From positions 144,725 through 208,724 of the forward strand of contig CAXKVR010000315.1 in NCBI GenBank assembly GCA_964058845.1: 64,000 nt of DNA, written 5' to 3'. Positions 1-11,794 of the stretch are shown piece after piece. Below the pieces are notes generated by a model. That model ran no database searches, had not been told where the DNA came from, and worked only from the letters and a program-made list of their open reading frames with translations. The position numbers were made by a program, and so were the translations under genes. Source of the DNA: Carex sylvatica (lineage: Eukaryota > Streptophyta > Magnoliopsida > Poales > Cyperaceae). Position 1 is the stretch's first letter; every line of letters begins with the position of its first letter.

Positions 1-589
1 ATCCATCCCATATCTCTGTCACCTCCTTATCCCACAGCCCCTGTGGACCCAACTCGTCAGTTGACACCGGCGAGGTCGACTCATCCTCAGCTGGCATCTG
101 CTCTGGAAATGGAAAGTTGAGCTTCGCACGCGGCCCACGAAACTCAATCGCTGCACGGTCGTATGCTCGTGCCGCTTCCTCAGCAGTTTCGAATGTACCG
201 AGCCATTTGCGTACCGCTCGGTGCGGGTCCCGTATCTCAGCAGCCCATTTACCCCATGGCCTCTGTCTGACACCTCTGTACTTGTTCTTGTTATTTTTTC
301 TCTTTACTTTCTTCCCATTGTCACTGTTTGATGCCTGAGTTGTTGTCTCAGTTCCAGTTGTACCAGTAAAGAAGTTACAACCGAGGCAACCGGCAATGCC
401 GCAAGATGGACATGTTTGGGTAAAATTGGGAAGCTCAGTTGGTACAGTAGTGTTGCCGAGAACTACTTGCGTGAGAGTATGAACTATGATCATGTTCTCT
501 TGCTCCTTGGTTATTGATCTACCATTGGAGATTGATGGTGCGAATTGAAACTTGGGTTGCATGAAATGGGGTTCTTGTCTTGCTACCAT
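1..589 (-). CDS. AP2/ERF transcription factor, group X (ABR1/ERF109-like), 3' end outside window
   Basis: Nuclear DNA-binding regulator of stress or hormone response genes, expected to bind GCC-box or DRE-like sites. The frame from the ATG at 589 is open for 196 codons to the window edge, so the C-terminus is missing. Residues about 104-161 form one AP2 domain with the hallmarks [37 protein letters not shown] and LNFP. The Ala and Asp in WAAEIRD are the ERF-type choice. Upstream, residues 60-71 give [12 protein letters not shown], the CX2CX4CX2C motif described for ERF group X (CMX-1). A basic run, [11 protein letters not shown], lies just before the domain and may be the nuclear localisation signal. 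No intron is needed. The start is the first ATG after a TATA box about 57 bases upstream. An extra upstream exon cannot be excluded. Confidence 0.93.
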   Translation of the reverse strand, partial: MVARQEPHFMQPKFQFAPSISNGRSITKEQENMIIVHTLTQVVLGNTTVPTELPNFTQTCPSCGIAGCLGCNFFTGTTGTETTTQASNSDNGKKVKRKNNKNKYRGVRQRPWGKWAAEIRDPHRAVRKWLGTFETAEEAARAYDRAAIEFRGPRAKLNFPFPEQMPAEDESTSPVSTDELGPQGLWDKEVTEIWDG

Positions 590-645
590 GGTGAATTTCA
601 ATGGAAGCTGGTGGATTTGCATGGATAGGAGGAGACATGGCGTAG

Positions 646-655
646 TATATATACT
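646..655 (-). promoter_or_regulatory. TATA box of the ERF gene
   Basis: On the minus strand this reads AGTATATATA, about 57-66 bases upstream of the ATG at 589. That implies a short 5' UTR. No other TATA-like match lies closer to the start. Confidence 0.6.
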
Positions 656-659
656 AGGG

Positions 660-1428
660 CACAAAAACAGACACGGGTTGTACACTTTTCGGATAAAATT
701 AAGGTATTTCAGCACGAGATTTGGTTTAATTTGTAATTTAATTTGGTCCGGATTGAACACGTTTTGCGCGTGCTGAAATAAATTATAAACGATGTTAGAA
801 AAGGGAGAACAGAGAACTTGTGCACACCAGTTTGTTATTAGCTGGAGATCTCTGATGCGGTGAGCCGGTGATTCCTCTGATTGATGCCGACTTCTTCTGA
901 TATTGAAAATTAAAAGGAACCCTCCAGATTATCTGTGGCTAAATTAATAAGTTAAATCGTGTCCCTAATGTCTGTGGTTTCTGTTTCGAATTAAATTTTC
1001 TACTCCCACAAAATTTGATGTTAATTTATATTTTCACGATTTTCAAAGGAAAGGTAAAGTGTAACATTTTTGGGTTGTTTAATATTACATCATGAAATAA
1101 ATTTTTATCAGAAATTTCAACACAAATTAACTATTGAAAGAAACTTGTTATCCAGAACAACCATGCATTATTGACTGGGTAGTAAAAAGAATGAAAAAAA
1201 TCAGAAGACAGACGTCAGACGATCGTCACACAGATCTGATAGATCTGTAGAGCCACAGAAAATCCGGATTTTGTTTCGGTGGATGTACTTTGGGCCAAGT
1301 GGGCTTTTTCTTTTCTTTTCTTTTCCTCTCATAGAAAATGGAGATTGTGACTTGTCTATAATTTTTTTCTTTGTTTTATTTTGAAGTCAAGTGGAGCGCT
1401 GCTGAGCAGGTTGTTTACTAATTTGCTT
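660..1428. other. Intergenic DNA upstream of the ERF gene
   Basis: No coding potential or clear repeat structure was seen. The proximal part is presumably ERF promoter. A pyrimidine-rich stretch lies at about 1306-1327. Confidence 0.4.
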
Positions 1429-1437
1429 GTAAAAAAT

Positions 1438-1649
1438 GAGATAGGAGTAGGTGCGATGCCCATTGGACGTACTTTTAGGTTCGATGGGCTCTCCCACCGT
1501 ACGATCAGCATTAAGATAAGTGCGCACGGAAATTGATAAAAACTCGCACGGATTTTAATACGAAGTGCACCAATCTTGATGTAATTGGATGGTCACAATA
1601 CCCATCGAATCAAAGTAGGTTCAATGGACATCGTACCTACTCCGGCCTA
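1438..1649 (+). mobile_element. Mutator-type MITE, family A, copy 1
   Basis: A 212-bp element with palindromic ends (GAGATAGGAGTAGG at the left, CCTACTCCG-like at the right). It has a perfect 9-bp target duplication, GTAAAAAAT, at 1429-1437 and 1650-1658. It is homologous over its full length to the copies at 16,700-16,911 (opposite orientation) and 41,576-41,786. A 9-bp duplication is typical of Mutator-like elements. Confidence 0.82.
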
Positions 1650-1723
1650 GTAAAAAATAGTAAGATTTTATTGTCCCTGCTGGTAGGACCTAGTAAGTCC
1701 AACCAACCTTGCCTGTTTTAACG

Positions 1724-1912
1724 GGAAATAAATCTGCTACGATCCTAAAAGGAATTGTAGGTCCTACGATTCCAAATCCAATCTTTTATTTATTTTGAGA
1801 TTCGTGCATAAAAACAATTTTTATAGAGATTCGTAATACTTAAAAAAATGAAAGGTAGGATTTGAAATTGTAGGACCCTACAATCCCTTAGGATCGTAGC
1901 AGATTTATTTCC
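1724..1912. mobile_element. Mutator-type MITE, family B, copy 1
   Basis: A 189-bp element with terminal inverted repeats starting GGAAATAAATCTGCTACGAT. It is flanked by a perfect 9-bp duplication, GTTTTAACG, at 1715-1723 and 1913-1921. The inside is a near palindrome around a short AT-rich centre. A diverged second copy is at about 9205-9391. Confidence 0.82.
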
Positions 1913-2188
1913 GTTTTAACGAGAAGCAAATCTGAGAGGATAATGTGGGGACCGCTAGTAAGAGAGGTAATAAGTCGGCATTGACCCTATTACAACAAAT
2001 CATTATTATACAAATGTTCAAAGATGAGGATCAAGTAGCCCTGTAACCCCTGTTGTATTAGAAATAACTCAAAATCAGATCCTAAAAGTTCGTGCGCACA
2101 AGTTATATGGGTTAAGTTGTATTATAATGGGTCTTACTGTCAATCACTTGGAGCAAAATTGCTGTGATTCACCAACTATTTAAATAAT

Positions 2189-2238
2189 GACATCTATCAT
2201 CTATCATCTATCATCATCATCATCATCATCATCATCAG
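2189..2238. repeat. ATC/TCA microsatellite
   Basis: Repeats of ATCT and then an uninterrupted run of TCA units, about 50 bases. Confidence 0.85.
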
Positions 2239-2304
2239 CACTACTAATATCACGTTGAATTTTTTGGCATCCAAACACCAATATGTCCAGAGAGGATCTG
2301 AGCC

Positions 2305-3916
2305 GCCGCCATTTTTATTAATATCCTTAAAAAAAAGAAAATTTTAAAAATGCCCACGTATTTAACTTCTTTTGAAAAATGCCCCGACCGCTGGGCCTAC
2401 GGGCGGCCCATTCCCATAGCAGAGCCCCCCCTAGGCGGTCCTCCTATTTTTTTTAGAGATCATAATATTTTTGATTAAAATAATTTTGTGAATAATTTTT
2501 TTTTTGTTTAGAGTGTATGCCAAAAAAAATTGATGTCGTAACTCTTTATAACTTTGATTTGATTTGTCAATTGGATATCACAAGTCTAAAGATAACATTA
2601 ATTAAGGACTTGGCCATTTGTGCGAAATGCGTTGATAGCTTATTTAATTAGATGAACTTTATTTTGTGAATAATTTTTATTTTGACCTATGTATGAAGTT
2701 TATTTGTATGTGTTGACAAGTCACAGTTTCATTCTGAGTCCAACTTTGCACCTCTGTTTAACATAGCAAAATATCTCTAAAAATTATGAAAATTGACTGA
2801 AAATAGAACACGACTGAAACTTTTCGTACAAAATCTCCAAACAGATCAAGAGATATCGGCTCTCAAAAATTGACCGAACTGATAAAGGAGTGCATATTGT
2901 AGCAACTTTGCAGGTGTGGTTAACATAGCAAAATATTTTCTAAAATCATGAAAAATTGACTGGCATGTATTCTTGACATCATAGAACACGACTGCAAAGT
3001 TTCATACAAAATCTCCACACAAAAACTTAAAATGAATTTTTGAGGCACTAAACGACGTGTTTTTGAAATTCTGACGCTCCGAATGCCTCTCACATTGCCT
3101 GGGGGATTCTCCTAGGCAAAATTTGGATCCGTCTTGTTTTCACCTTTCCGAAAAGTGGTCATACGCGCAATTCTGACTTTCCTAGCCAAAGTTATGGATG
3201 TTTAAAGTTTTTTCGAAAGCTGAACTTTGGAAATTCATAACTAATTGTAGAAAAATTCAAATAAATTAAAATTTGTGTCAATTCTGTGTATTTCTGTATG
3301 CTCTACATGCTGATATAATCACTTTTATAGTTTGGTCCCTGTACCAAGTTCAGACTTGTTGTATCACTTTTGATGTTTTTAGTGCATTGCAATATACCAG
3401 TGGCCTTTGCCTAGTGCTTGGCTGCTGAGTTTGGAGTTGGTACCATACCAGAGGTCAGTCTAGGGTGCTTTGTGCATGAACAGAGATCTACTTTGAGGTT
3501 TGTACATATTTTAGTAGCTCTAAACTACTGTTTTAGTACCAGAAATAAAGAGAAGAAGATCAACAAGTTGTCAGAGCTTGAAATTTTTTGAATCAATGCC
3601 AAGTCTTTAATTAGTGTTATCTTTAAACTTGTAATATCTAACTGACAAACCAAATCAAAGTTATAAAGAGTTACAACATCACTTCATAAATATATTAAAT
3701 GTCTTATTTTTTGACATACACTCTAAACAAGAAAAAAAAATATTCACAAAATTATTAAGATCTCTAAAAAAAAAAAAAAAGGAGGACCGCTCGACCCTCA
3801 GGCGGTCTGCTATGGAAATGGGCCGCCCGTGGGCCCAGCGGTCGGGGTATTTTTCAAAAGAAGTTGAATGCGGGGGCATTTTTTATTTTTTTTAAGGGTA
3901 TTAATAAAAATGGCCG
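2305..3916. mobile_element. 1.6 kb foldback element with about 320-bp terminal inverted repeats
   Basis: The left arm (about 2305-2625) and right arm (about 3590-3916) are long imperfect inverted copies. Each contains CCATTTTTATTAATA at the outer end and a GC-rich stretch with GGGCGGCCCATT or its complement. Flanks share TCTGAGCC at 2297-2304 and 3917-3924, or 9 bp with one mismatch, consistent with a target duplication. The interior has no open frame. It holds a diverged direct duplication of about 110 bp (about 2735-2845 and 2900-3020), both around TTAACATAGCAAAATAT. It looks like a non-autonomous Mutator- or hAT-class element. It is not a gene. Confidence 0.7.
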
Positions 3917-4089
3917 TCTGAGCCATTCATTGAGTAAATCTCAGCCACTCATCAAAAATACATCTCAATCTCAACCATTAGTTACAAATTTCAATATAAT
4001 TTATTTGTTTCATGTTGTCAACCGTGTAAAAATCTAAATTAAGTTCAAAAATTACTCGGCACAAGAAAAACTATATCATGCTGTACAAA

Positions 4090-4400
4090 CCTCTGCTCTT
4101 TCTCTTCTATGTTTGCGTGCGCATAACGCGCTTTTGTCGTCGTTTCTTCCTAATGTCACCGACTCTGTCTCTCTTCTCCTTCACGATTTGTTTCTCTCTC
4201 GAAACCCTAATAACCCTCTCTCCATAAAACCCTTCGGTCATCTCTCTCCCTCCCTCTTCGCCGCCTATCTCACCTCTCCGTGCTCCGCCTCTACTCGGTC
4301 GCCTCTACCACCTCCCTCTGTAGCTCCCTAAATTAGGTTTCTTCGGCTCCGCGACTCTTAGCTTGCCGTTGACCACGGTTTTTGTTCTCTTTAGGCCAAA
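4090..4400 (+). other. Orphan 5'-UTR-like CT-rich segment
   Basis: A pyrimidine-rich, comparatively GC-rich stretch in AT-rich DNA, with a telo-box-like GAAACCCTAA at about 4200. It resembles the 5' leader of a plant housekeeping or ribosomal-protein gene, but no downstream coding exon was found. A 72-codon frame here has no recognisable domain. It may be a captured or broken gene front. Confidence 0.3.
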
Positions 4401-6224
4401 TAATTACTTAGTCATTTAGAGTTTTAGAGAGTGTGCTTGTCAACGAAGTAAATTTGCACCGTGGAATTTTCAAAATTAGGAGAAATACAATTATAATGGG
4501 TTGAGAATGTAATCTTTACAATAGGGTTCCTATTTTCCTTTTTCTTCAACTTATGTAATTTTTCTTGTTTTTTCTGTTATTTTCTCAAAACTGGGTTTCT
4601 ACTCGGAAACTAGAGAATTTGTAACCGATAAGGTACTTGAGAGTTGCTTTTTTTTGCTATTTAATTTCAAAGGGAGTAAATTAGCAAGTTATTTATTCAA
4701 AACTTATATATACTGGATAGAACTGGCGTCAAGGAAGACCCAACGAGAAGAACTCTTGTCGGGAATTCTAAAAATTAATTTATATGGATGGGATCAATAA
4801 CATGTGAACTTTATACCTGTCCAACATCGAGTTTTTATATAGTCCATAGATGCGATGAGGGTGTATTCCGCAAGAGTCAGCGTACACGTGTGATATGTAT
4901 TTACAATTAATTATCTCCACAAATAATATATATATTAACTAATGTATTTATAATTAATTAGCTCCACAAATAATATATTATCAAGTTTTAAAATTATCGT
5001 TTGCTCTTATTATTAACTAACACATAATAAAAAAATTAAATAAAAATAATCACATTTAAAAAAAAAAATTAAAATAATATTTCATTGTAACGTATGAGTA
5101 CTTAACTAGTAAATAAAAATAAGTCTAAACACATGTGTCATCAGTTCCATGCGCACAGATCAGGTAAATTATATGCTTCACGCGTTATTGAAGCATAGAG
5201 GAAAATTCAAAATGGAAAAAGAAAATTGCACTCAGGCTCTTGGCTTTATGGAATCACAAAGACAACTGTGCTCTTTTGACTTGGTCTAATTATTTGGAGG
5301 GTTCTTTTTCTTAGGTAAGGAATTAGTAATTTATTTTGTAAGAAACATAATTTATAATTTATAATATTTCTTTTGCTAATACTTATTAGCAAGTCCAAGT
5401 TAAACTGGTGTAAACAACGAATCAGACTTTTAAGTTATAGAAGTCAAAGTTAATCGTATAATATTTTTATACCGAAAATAAAATCAATTTTATATATTCA
5501 TATCATTTAATATAAATTATATAAAAATTATACATAAATAAAAATCAATTGATCCACATTTATTCTATATATATCCAAACCCTAGAAGCATGGATAACAT
5601 GTCTGTGCAAAATGCAAGTCATGCATTTTTGATATGGATTATAATATAGTTCATACTTTATTCACACTTATTAATGCACTATTGACATTTTACAAAAAAA
5701 ATTGGTTGGTGTACTTTAATTGCTTAATTCACACTTTCAATATATCGTTGTAGTATTATTATTGTGAAACGCTTCAAAACTTTTAGTTTGTGAAAAGTTG
5801 AATTTCAAAATTTTGGTGATTAAATAATAAACCATGTAAAAATTTATACCATGTCTTATAATTTCTTTCCTTGCAATTGGTGATTAAAATTTAATTTAAA
5901 ATTGAACTTCTTAAAGTAGATAAAAAATTATTATTCTCTTAAATGATAAATAATAAACAATTAGTAAATCCGGACCGTTCTTTTAACCTGGCACGATTTT
6001 TAAAGGAAGCCCCTACCGTCTAAATAGATATCAAATTGAATTTGATCTAAATAAGAAAATCTGAACTATAAAATTGTAATTGTGGATTCCACCGAGCTGC
6101 ACTACAAGCTAGGGATGACATAGCAATGTTCTTTGCTTTAGTGAGAAGATTCTTCTAATTCTTTTTTGTGGTGTCTCCAACCTGATCAATCCCAATCCCA
6201 TAGCTTTACTCAGTTAGAATTATG
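4401..6224. other. AT-rich intergenic DNA
   Basis: No gene was seen. A tandem duplication of about 45 bp at about 4898-4985 repeats TATTTA(C/T)AATTAATTA followed by CTCCACAAATAATATA. Confidence 0.45.
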
Positions 6225-6720
6225 GATGGCAAAAAAGCCCGTTCAGCCCGGTGGCCCGATCATACCAGCTTGGCCTGTCTATTATCTAATCGGTTCGATA
6301 CTGTAATGGGCCAGATAAGGTCAGACTTAGAAACAGATCAAGCCAGGTATGGAATTTTATTGAAACTCAAAGGCTGCCTGATGGACTTATCTGTTATGTG
6401 AATTCTGAAAATTTAATCCAAGTCCAAAGGCCATCTGCGCCAAACTTTCAAAAATTAGGAATTTTAATTTGACATCCCCTCTGTGACTTTCGAGAATGTT
6501 CTCTTCTCTGTGATTTTCGAAAATTAGGTTTAGGATCCCCTCTCTTCTCTATGATGGCTCTCTCCTCATTTCGCCTCCATAGATGGAGAGATTTGTGCCT
6601 TCCTCCGAGACTCTGACTTTCGAACACCAAAAACCATCGATCTGTGCCTTTCTCCACCTTTCTCCGACAAGCTTCACCACTGATATGTAGAGATGTTTTT
6701 GAAGGAACTATTGGTTTCAT
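6225..6720 (-). repeat. Dispersed repeat R1, copy 1
   Basis: About 490 bp that recurs in inverted orientation at about 26,978-27,455. Shared stretches include TCTGGCGCAGATGGCC-type and GTTCGAAAGTCAGAGTCT-type sequence read on the minus strand. One boundary resembles a hAT end (GGATGGCAAAAAAGCCC). A 90-codon minus-strand frame here matches frames in the other copy only because of the shared repeat and has no known domain. Confidence 0.65.
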
Positions 6721-7107
6721 GCAATAACAAATTTCAAAAATTTAATTCGAAAGAAACCTACATAGATCTACTTATTTGACTAATTATGAACCTTATTTAG
6801 CGATTTAACTTGTTCAAACTTTATACCTCAAATCTTGGTCTCTAAACCAAGAAGTAGGGACTTGAGATGTAGGGTTGTTACCTCCAAAGTAGAAAGCTTC
6901 CACAAGTATCCACCCGAGATTAAACAAAACCCTTGTTTTTCTCTTGCTAGAGATACTAAACCAAGGATCAACCTTAATCTTAGTTTCTACCATTTAATTA
7001 ACTATTAATTTAGTGTAGAAATATTGTACTCAACACATGAGCAAAATGGTGGATGAAAATTGTTGCATCTCTCAAATCTCCTCTTATTCTTTTGTAACCT
7101 CCAAGAG

Positions 7108-7143
7108 AGCAAGAGAGCAAGAGAGAGAGAGAGAGAGAGAGAG
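7108..7143. repeat. GA microsatellite
   Basis: GAGCAAGAGAGCAA units followed by an uninterrupted run of GA. Confidence 0.9.
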
Positions 7144-8480
7144 AAAGATGTGAATAAAAAGTTAGAATTTGAGAAGAGAAAATGGTAGTATTTATAATGC
7201 TTTTCTAGGGTTTGCTTTAATCATCTTAACCACAATGAATGGCTAGGATGAAGCATGAGCATAAAGCAACATCATAAAGTTACTTCTGTCATTCAATGAA
7301 CACTCCATTAGATGTTTTTCTCTTCCAACTTTATTCCCAAATCTACATCAAATGGACTCTTCCATTTAATGTTAAAATCATAAATTCAAATGGGCTTGGG
7401 CCCTTTCTCACTTTGCAAATTCGTTTTTGCCATTTATGCCAATTTTCGGCCCACTCGACAATTATTATAGTTAATTGTCTTTGCTCAATTCTTGTTGAAA
7501 AATAAATTTATATATCATGTCCTACATGTAATAAATATATTTTAAGATCAAGGTGGTCATCTTCATGACACTTTTATTTGTTTCGCTTTCTCTCTTGGGT
7601 GTGACCTCGTAGAATCTATATCGTGTTGACAATAAAATAAAAACTCAATTTTAATTCTATAAATTATAAGAGGCATTTAGCAATATGCATTATAATTACT
7701 CAACTGATAAATATAATATGAACCAATCAATATCACGATCCTAAAGCAATATTTAATTGCTTGTGTCAATTCACGTGTCATATGATATCATGAATAAATT
7801 CAAGGCAGTAGAGTGTCATCCTTGCAAATATATTCTTTTATTGATTCCAAGTAATTAGTAAATAATGATTAACTACTTGATCATAATTGCATGCATACTT
7901 TATTACTCCTTCAAGGGGCCCACATATATCATCACTCATTTATAAAATATGAGGTACACTGGTATTCTTGATAAATATATTTTCCTCCGCACAAGAAATA
8001 TATATTAAGATATTATCTGTATAGCTACCAGTTACGGTTAGCGTTGGACAATACCTACAGACACATAAATCTCATGTAGAAAAAATAGTCATCTCATACC
8101 AAAGAATTCAAGACACAAATGAAATATTAATGACATTAACACAATCCATATTATGTTTTATTTTGGGTTATGTCCAATTTCCTGATCTCCATCAGGTATT
8201 TATATGATTAAACTGGAACTCATTACCATATGATTCGCAGAACATGATCATCATTTAAACTACATACTTATCTTGTACTGGTAAATAGTGTTCCTTTTTA
8301 ATTACCAAGATTAGGGACATTTAGAGTGTTTGTTACTTAATTATTATAGAGTTTCACAGTTCAGGTCCTCAACTTGAACAATTCATAATGTAATTAAATA
8401 CTCAAGGAACAAATGATTCTTTAATTTGATGAACAAAATATAGAATACAACTATAAATAATTAGCTTCTAGATCATAACA
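7144..8480. other. AT-rich intergenic DNA
   Basis: No gene, RNA or clear transposon end was seen. Confidence 0.4.
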
Positions 8481-8489
8481 CTAACAGTT

Positions 8490-9060
8490 TTGCCCATAAT
8501 TTTGCCAATCTGCGCCTTTCTCCGATCTACGTCTTTCTCCTCTATTCTCGATAAGGATTTGTTTGCTATACTGATAAAAGTTTCTGCTTGCTAGGTGGTA
8601 ATGATAAGCATAAATTATATACACATTTGATCTAGATTTTATCATAAAATAACACCCAATATTATGTATTTTGAATTTAAAGTGAATAGAATACACCTAG
8701 AATCAAGCTACTGCGGTTGTTTGGCTTTAATTTGCAGGAAAATATGAAAATTGAAGAAAATACCCCTCAGTGCGAACGCACTCTTATCCAGTGCGGGTCA
8801 GCCACCCGCACTTAGCACTTGGACATATTTTTAGCATCTTAGCACAACCAGTGCGGGTCAGCGTCCGCACTCATCAGCCAGTGCGGGTCATCCATCCGCA
8901 CTCAATACTTAAGCCGATTTCAGAAATTTCAGAACAACACAGGGAATTCTCCAGTGCTGGTCAGTCACCCGCACTCACCATCAGTGCGAATGCACTGAAC
9001 CCGCAGATAGCCATAATTACATATTTTCAACACGGTTTCTATTTTTAGCGAGCCAAATAC
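8490..9060 (+). repeat. Retrotransposon-like repeat R2 (fragment) with AGTGCG hairpins
   Basis: The first about 100 bp match the sequence at about 26,885-26,985 in inverse. The rest (about 8600-9055) matches 58,715-59,450 in the same orientation. From 8770 to 9000 it carries repeated short palindromes of the form AGTGCGGGTCA...CCCGCACT. It is likely part of an LTR or internal region of a degenerate retrotransposon. No coding domain remains. Confidence 0.55.
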
Positions 9061-9204
9061 GTGTTTTGTATGTAGAATATCATCATGGATTCTAACATGA
9101 TATTCCCCATTCAACTTGGAGAGCCTTTAATCATTTTGGCATTTTTCCAAGCATTTAAAATCATTGCCAATTTTCCATTTATTTAATTAGCAACATTTTA
9201 GGGT

Positions 9205-9391
9205 ACAACACTATTATCCTAAGGGGATTGTAGGGTCCTATTATCCCAAATCCAATCTTTCATTTGTTTTGAGATTCGTGCATAAAAAATAACTTTTATA
9301 GAGATTTGTACAATCCAAAAAAAATGAAAGGTTGGATTTAGAATAACAGGACCCTACAATCCACCCAAGGATTGTAGCAGATTTATTTTTC
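9205..9391. mobile_element. Mutator-type MITE, family B, copy 2
   Basis: Homologous to 1724-1912. The core (GATTGTAGGGTCCTA and its inverse, and CCAAATCCAATCTTTCAT) and the right end (TTGTAGCAGATTTATTT) are preserved. The left terminal repeat is eroded, so the outer boundary and target duplication are uncertain. Confidence 0.65.
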
Positions 9392-9409
9392 CACACAAAA
9401 TACAAATAG

Positions 9410-9580
9410 TCAGATAAGCTAGTTATGCATCAACTAACCTAAAGAAGTGCATTATCACTTAAGCACAGCCAAAACAAAATATAAACAGCTAGATAATTAA
9501 GCTAGCTATGCATCAATTAACCTAAAGAAGTGCATCATCACTTCCATAAAGTACAGCCAAAACAAAACATGAACAGACAA
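9410..9580. repeat. Tandem duplication, two units of about 85 bp
   Basis: Both units contain GCTAG(T/C)TATGCATCAA, CTAACCTAAAGAAGTGCAT or a close variant, and ACAGCCAAAACAAAA. Confidence 0.75.
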
Positions 9581-11794
9581 TATCACATCAAAATACTAAA
9601 ATCTAAATAAGGTAAATATAGAGTCTAGCCTGTGATTGGTACAAAACAAGTTGAGTATCCTCAGCGTCCCAAATGTGCAGTGCAATGGCTTCAATGTACA
9701 TCATAGTGCATTAGTAAATAAAATTAAAGTTTTTGGTGTAGCGAATTGTACCTTTATGACATGGGACTTGCGAGCCTTATCGTATGTGGTAATTTTGAAA
9801 CTTTGTCAACCTCTTGTCAGTCGGTGTTTCACTTTCTCCTTTTGTATCGTCCTCGACGCTGGAGATTGAGGTGGTGATGACATGGCTGCAGGCCAAAAGG
9901 TTCAAATATCAAAATAAGTTCTTCTTAGTCTAGAAAAACACTACAATCTGTTGTAACCTCACATCAAAAACCTAGAAAACAGTAAATGAGAGAGAAAATC
10001 CCCACAATATACAAAAAAACAGTAAGTGAGAGGGAGAATCCCTAAAAATCTCACACAAAAATATACAAAAACCAACAAAATACTACGAAGATATATATAT
10101 ATATATACAGAGAGTGAGACAGAGCGATCACCTTAACTTCGGTCACAGAGTCAATGAAGGGTGGCCGCCTAGTGTGAGTGAGATGAAAAACCTAGATTTA
10201 AAGACCTTTTGAGTTCTCGCTGCGGGAGGAGAGAGACATTAATTTGTTAATTTGGAGTGATATATCAATCAATTTTGGAAAGTTGAAGCGATACCTAGGG
10301 TATTGATCAATTTTAAAAATCATTTGTCATCGGCTCCGTATCCTAACCATTTGCTTATACGCTTAATACCATTGGCTCTTAATCCTAACCGTTGGCGTAT
10401 ATACTAATTCCATCGGTGCAATACGATGGTGTATTTTAAAATCTTGGGAGACTCACCTTCTGCGTGAAAATGTTTCACTGTGGATTGGGCTATAATATGG
10501 CAAACTTTCAATTTAGGGTTGGACCATCCGATTCAAAATGGTGCATGTCAATATTCATGCTCCTTCAAATATGTTGGTTAGATTTAATTATATAATTAGC
10601 GTTACTTTAGAAAAATAGTGAAGTTTAAAATCAAAAGTTTGGCGCTGGAGGAAAATTTGGGCTAAACCCTAAATCCTAAATGCTAAACCCTAATTAAGAG
10701 GCTCGGTTAAAATTTAAATCGATATGATTAATTTAAATTACTATAATTTAAACATGTTAAAATTTAAATGATTTTCCAAGTTATTATAATTGTAACTTAA
10801 TTGATTTTCGAAGTACGTAGTAACAGTTAATCTAAGCTGTACATGCATGATCTCTATATTTAGAGTATAATTAAAGAGACAATTATATTTTAATATATTT
10901 TTAATAAAGGGATAATTATATTTTTAATACATTTGATTGAAACAATATGTACTTAATTACAACATCGATTGCAACTTGATTTTGGAAGTACTAACAGTCA
11001 ATCCAAGTTGTACGTTAATTGAACATGATATGTGAAAATATGAAACTAATTTTTTCCTGTGCAAAATTTAAATTATGATTGCTCTTAGTGTTTTCAGCTA
11101 TTAAAGCAAACTGAAATTATTATAATTTAACATGCTATTAAAGTTTCAATTATTAAATTATTATAATTTAACATATTGTTAAATTTAATACGATCAAATA
11201 TGATAAAATATGATAAAATTTAAATTATGATTGCTTATACATACAACGTCTCATTTATTTTAATTTTTAATATGATGTAATAATATTGTTGTAGTAGTTT
11301 GTTTACAATTTAAATGATAAATTTAACATGTTAAAATTGAATTGATCAAATATAATAAAATTGAACATGTTTTAATCCTATGAGGGACACATTTTAATTT
11401 CATCAAATAAATATGATATGTAGTTAATTTGCTTATATATACAATGCCTTATTTATTTAAATGTTTCTATCAAATGTTTCCAATAATATAACTCTAAAGT
11501 AAAACACACTTTGAATTTGTATCCCACCGTCAGATCTGAGCGATCAAAAATATCATACAACACAATTGAAGATCGGACCGTTCAATTCGCAACTCAAAAT
11601 TTACAAGACTTGGGGGGGAGCTTAACTTCGGAGAATGTGTTCAATTTTATCACCATCGGTTCAACCGATGGCATTTAGAAAATTGAATTATTTCTCGATC
11701 AACTTGTTCATCTTCCACCTCGAGCCTGCATACAGTACTCTCTCAACTGTTTGGGGGTTTATCCAATCATCTCACCTCTTCCACTGTAGGAACA
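9581..11794. other. Intergenic DNA with a short telomere-like tract
   Basis: No supported gene. At about 10,661-10,695 the sequence reads CTAAACCCTAAATCC then TAAATGCTAAACCCTAA, resembling degenerate plant telomere repeats (CCCTAAA), about five units. A TA microsatellite lies at about 10,092-10,107. Confidence 0.45.
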
